A stretch of DNA of 64,000 bases from Thermorudis peleae (GTDB taxonomy: Bacteria; Chloroflexota; Chloroflexia; Thermomicrobiales; Thermomicrobiaceae): assembly GCF_000744775.1 (NCBI RefSeq), contig NZ_JQMP01000004.1, positions 558,001 through 622,000 on the forward strand, written 5' to 3'. Within the stretch, counting starts at the first letter, position 1, and every line of letters starts with the position of its first letter. Shown piece after piece: positions 62,997-64,000 of this stretch. The notes beneath the pieces are model-generated. The model made no database searches, had not been told where the DNA came from, and saw only the letters and a program-made list of their open reading frames with translations. The position numbers and the translations under genes are program-made.

Positions 62997-64000
62997 GGGC
63001 AAGTTCGGCTTTACGGGTCTGAACACGCTGATAGAGCGCCTCGGCGTTCGCCCGCGCCTGTGGTGTTACAGGGAGCCCGTCGAGCATTGCTGCAAGTTCA
63101 TTAATCCGTTCATCCTGGTTGAGCGGTAGGACTTGTGTCTCCGTGATGCCATCCACGTCGACTTTGATAATTCGGAAATGCTGATCAGCAAATGCGGCGA
63201 CTTGCGGGAGGTGGCTAATAACCAGCACCTGGTGGTGCTGGGCAAGGCGCCAGAGCTGCTCGCCAACGACTTGGCCGCTCCGTCCACCAACGCCAACGTC
63301 AACCTCGTCGAACACGAGCGTCGGGGTTGCGTCAGCTTCTGACAGCACCGTCTTCAACGCGAGCAAAATGCGCGCCATCTCACCGCCCGAGGCTACCCGG
63401 GCAAGCGGACGAGGCTCTTGCCCGGCATTGGCTGCCAACAAGAATTCGACTCGCTCCTGTCCAAACTCGTCGATTCCCAGCCGTCCCGTGTGATCGGATT
63501 CACCAGCCAATGGCTCGAGAGCGACAACAAAACGTGCTCGTGCAAGGTTCAATGCCGCGAGTGTTTCCGCTACCTGCTGTTCAAGCTGCTCTGCCGCAGC
63601 ACGACGCCGAGCAGTCAGAGCATCGGCCTGTTCCCGAATGGTTGCAAGCAAGGCACGCAACGTTTCTTGAAGGTGCTCGATCGTTTCAGTGCTGTGCTCA
63701 AGCGTTTGCAGCTCACGAGCCACGCGCTCGGCGTAGGACAGAATCTCAGGAATCGTATCGCCATATTTGCGCTTCAACAGTTTGATGCGTTGTAGGCGAT
63801 CTTCGACAGCAGCGAGACGGTCAGGATCAGCTTCAAGTTGCTCGCCATAGTCGCGGATCGTCTGCGCAAGATCCTCAAGCGCATAGCGAGCTTCTTCGAG
63901 CTGGGACAGGAGATGTGCTTGGGACGGATCAAGCCGAGTCAGTTCAGCCAACCGGCTCGCAGCCAACCGCAGCGCGTCAAGTGCGCTAGCAGTTCCGCCT
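62971..64000 (-). CDS. recN: DNA repair protein RecN (C-terminal part; 5' end outside window)
   Basis: SMC-like ATPase involved in double-strand-break repair. Visible are part of the coiled coil, RVASGGEMARILLALKTVL (ABC signature), TLVFDEVDVGVGGRSG (Walker B) and HHQVLVISHLPQVAAFADQH. About 343 residues are seen and the frame stays open to the right edge (GGTASALDALRLAASRL), so the N-terminal Walker A part is beyond it. The C-terminal tail overlaps the PadR gene by 26 bp. Confidence 0.95.
   Translation of the reverse strand, partial: GGTASALDALRLAASRLAELTRLDPSQAHLLSQLEEARYALEDLAQTIRDYGEQLEADPDRLAAVEDRLQRIKLLKRKYGDTIPEILSYAERVARELQTLEHSTETIEHLQETLRALLATIREQADALTARRRAAAEQLEQQVAETLAALNLARARFVVALEPLAGESDHTGRLGIDEFGQERVEFLLAANAGQEPRPLARVASGGEMARILLALKTVLSEADATPTLVFDEVDVGVGGRSGQVVGEQLWRLAQHHQVLVISHLPQVAAFADQHFRIIKVDVDGITETQVLPLNQDERINELAAMLDGLPVTPQARANAEALYQRVQTRKAELALTPVRQVT

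Noticed and set aside
1-64000. CRISPR arrays, insertion sequences, prophage, rRNA or tRNA genes
   Set aside because: I found no regularly spaced repeats, transposase or phage genes, and no cloverleaf with a conserved T-loop; nothing could be supported.

Overview
The window reads as chromosomal DNA of an aerobic, probably thermophilic bacterium of the Chloroflexota, most likely the Thermomicrobia line. The evidence is an Alternative Complex III (ACIII) operon, secreted proteins carrying the Chloroflexota-type 'VQYFERxRxxYxP' tail, membrane-bound PntA/PntB transhydrogenase with a split alpha subunit, carotenoid-desaturase-like flavoproteins, and moderately high G+C with clear GGAGG ribosome sites. 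Species cannot be fixed from sequence reading alone. Gene density is high, with many 1-4 bp overlaps and several convergent overlaps. I see no rRNA, tRNA, IS element, prophage or CRISPR array.

Layout. 0-7 kb: 5'-truncated selB (selenocysteine elongation factor), an LmbE-type deacetylase, a secreted D,D-carboxypeptidase, a DUF1501 gene broken by two in-frame amber codons, and its usual partner DUF1800. 7-11 kb: complete riboflavin operon ribD-ribE-ribBA-ribH behind an FMN riboswitch, an intrinsic terminator and a promoter embedded in the end of the upstream gene. 11-16 kb: a phytoene-desaturase-like flavoprotein, an M28 peptidase, a small membrane protein, and a two-domain glutaredoxin-like disulfide oxidoreductase whose second active site is read through an in-frame UGA (U-P-H-C), followed by a hairpin resembling a bacterial SECIS element. 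This is the standout find: a selenoprotein in the same window as selB. 16-20 kb: LysR regulator divergent from isocitrate lyase and malate synthase (glyoxylate bypass). 20-30 kb: Nudix hydrolase, CsaA-like protein, YhfC-like membrane protein, DHA2 exporter, then a leftward envelope cluster (S41 protease, DUF309, PIG-L deacetylase, GT-C-like membrane protein, UPF0104-type membrane protein, UppP).

30-44 kb: thioesterase, acyl-CoA synthetase preceded by an unexplained pair of direct repeats, AhpD-like protein, aldo/keto reductase, pntA1-pntA2-pntB, CopD-like protein, LysM/C39 secreted protease, a pentose-phosphate operon (split transketolase plus rpiA), and a secreted SH3b protein. 44-48.6 kb: UPF0104-type protein, an unrecognised gene, an APH-type kinase, a large winged-helix/helicase-associated protein and a further unrecognised gene. 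48.7-56.8 kb: ACIII operon in the order small membrane protein, actA (five haems), ActB as two separate genes, two NrfD proteins, actD and actE, closed by a strong terminator. 56.8-64 kb: second desaturase-like flavoprotein, luciferase-like oxidoreductase, YbaB, aldehyde dehydrogenase, a DJ-1/PfpI protein divergent from a PadR regulator, and 5'-truncated recN at the right edge.

Physiologically the genes fit a respiring heterotroph that can grow on C2 or fatty-acid substrates (acyl-CoA synthetase, glyoxylate bypass, aldehyde dehydrogenase), passes quinol electrons to ACIII, balances NADPH through Pnt, and uses selenium in at least one redox protein.
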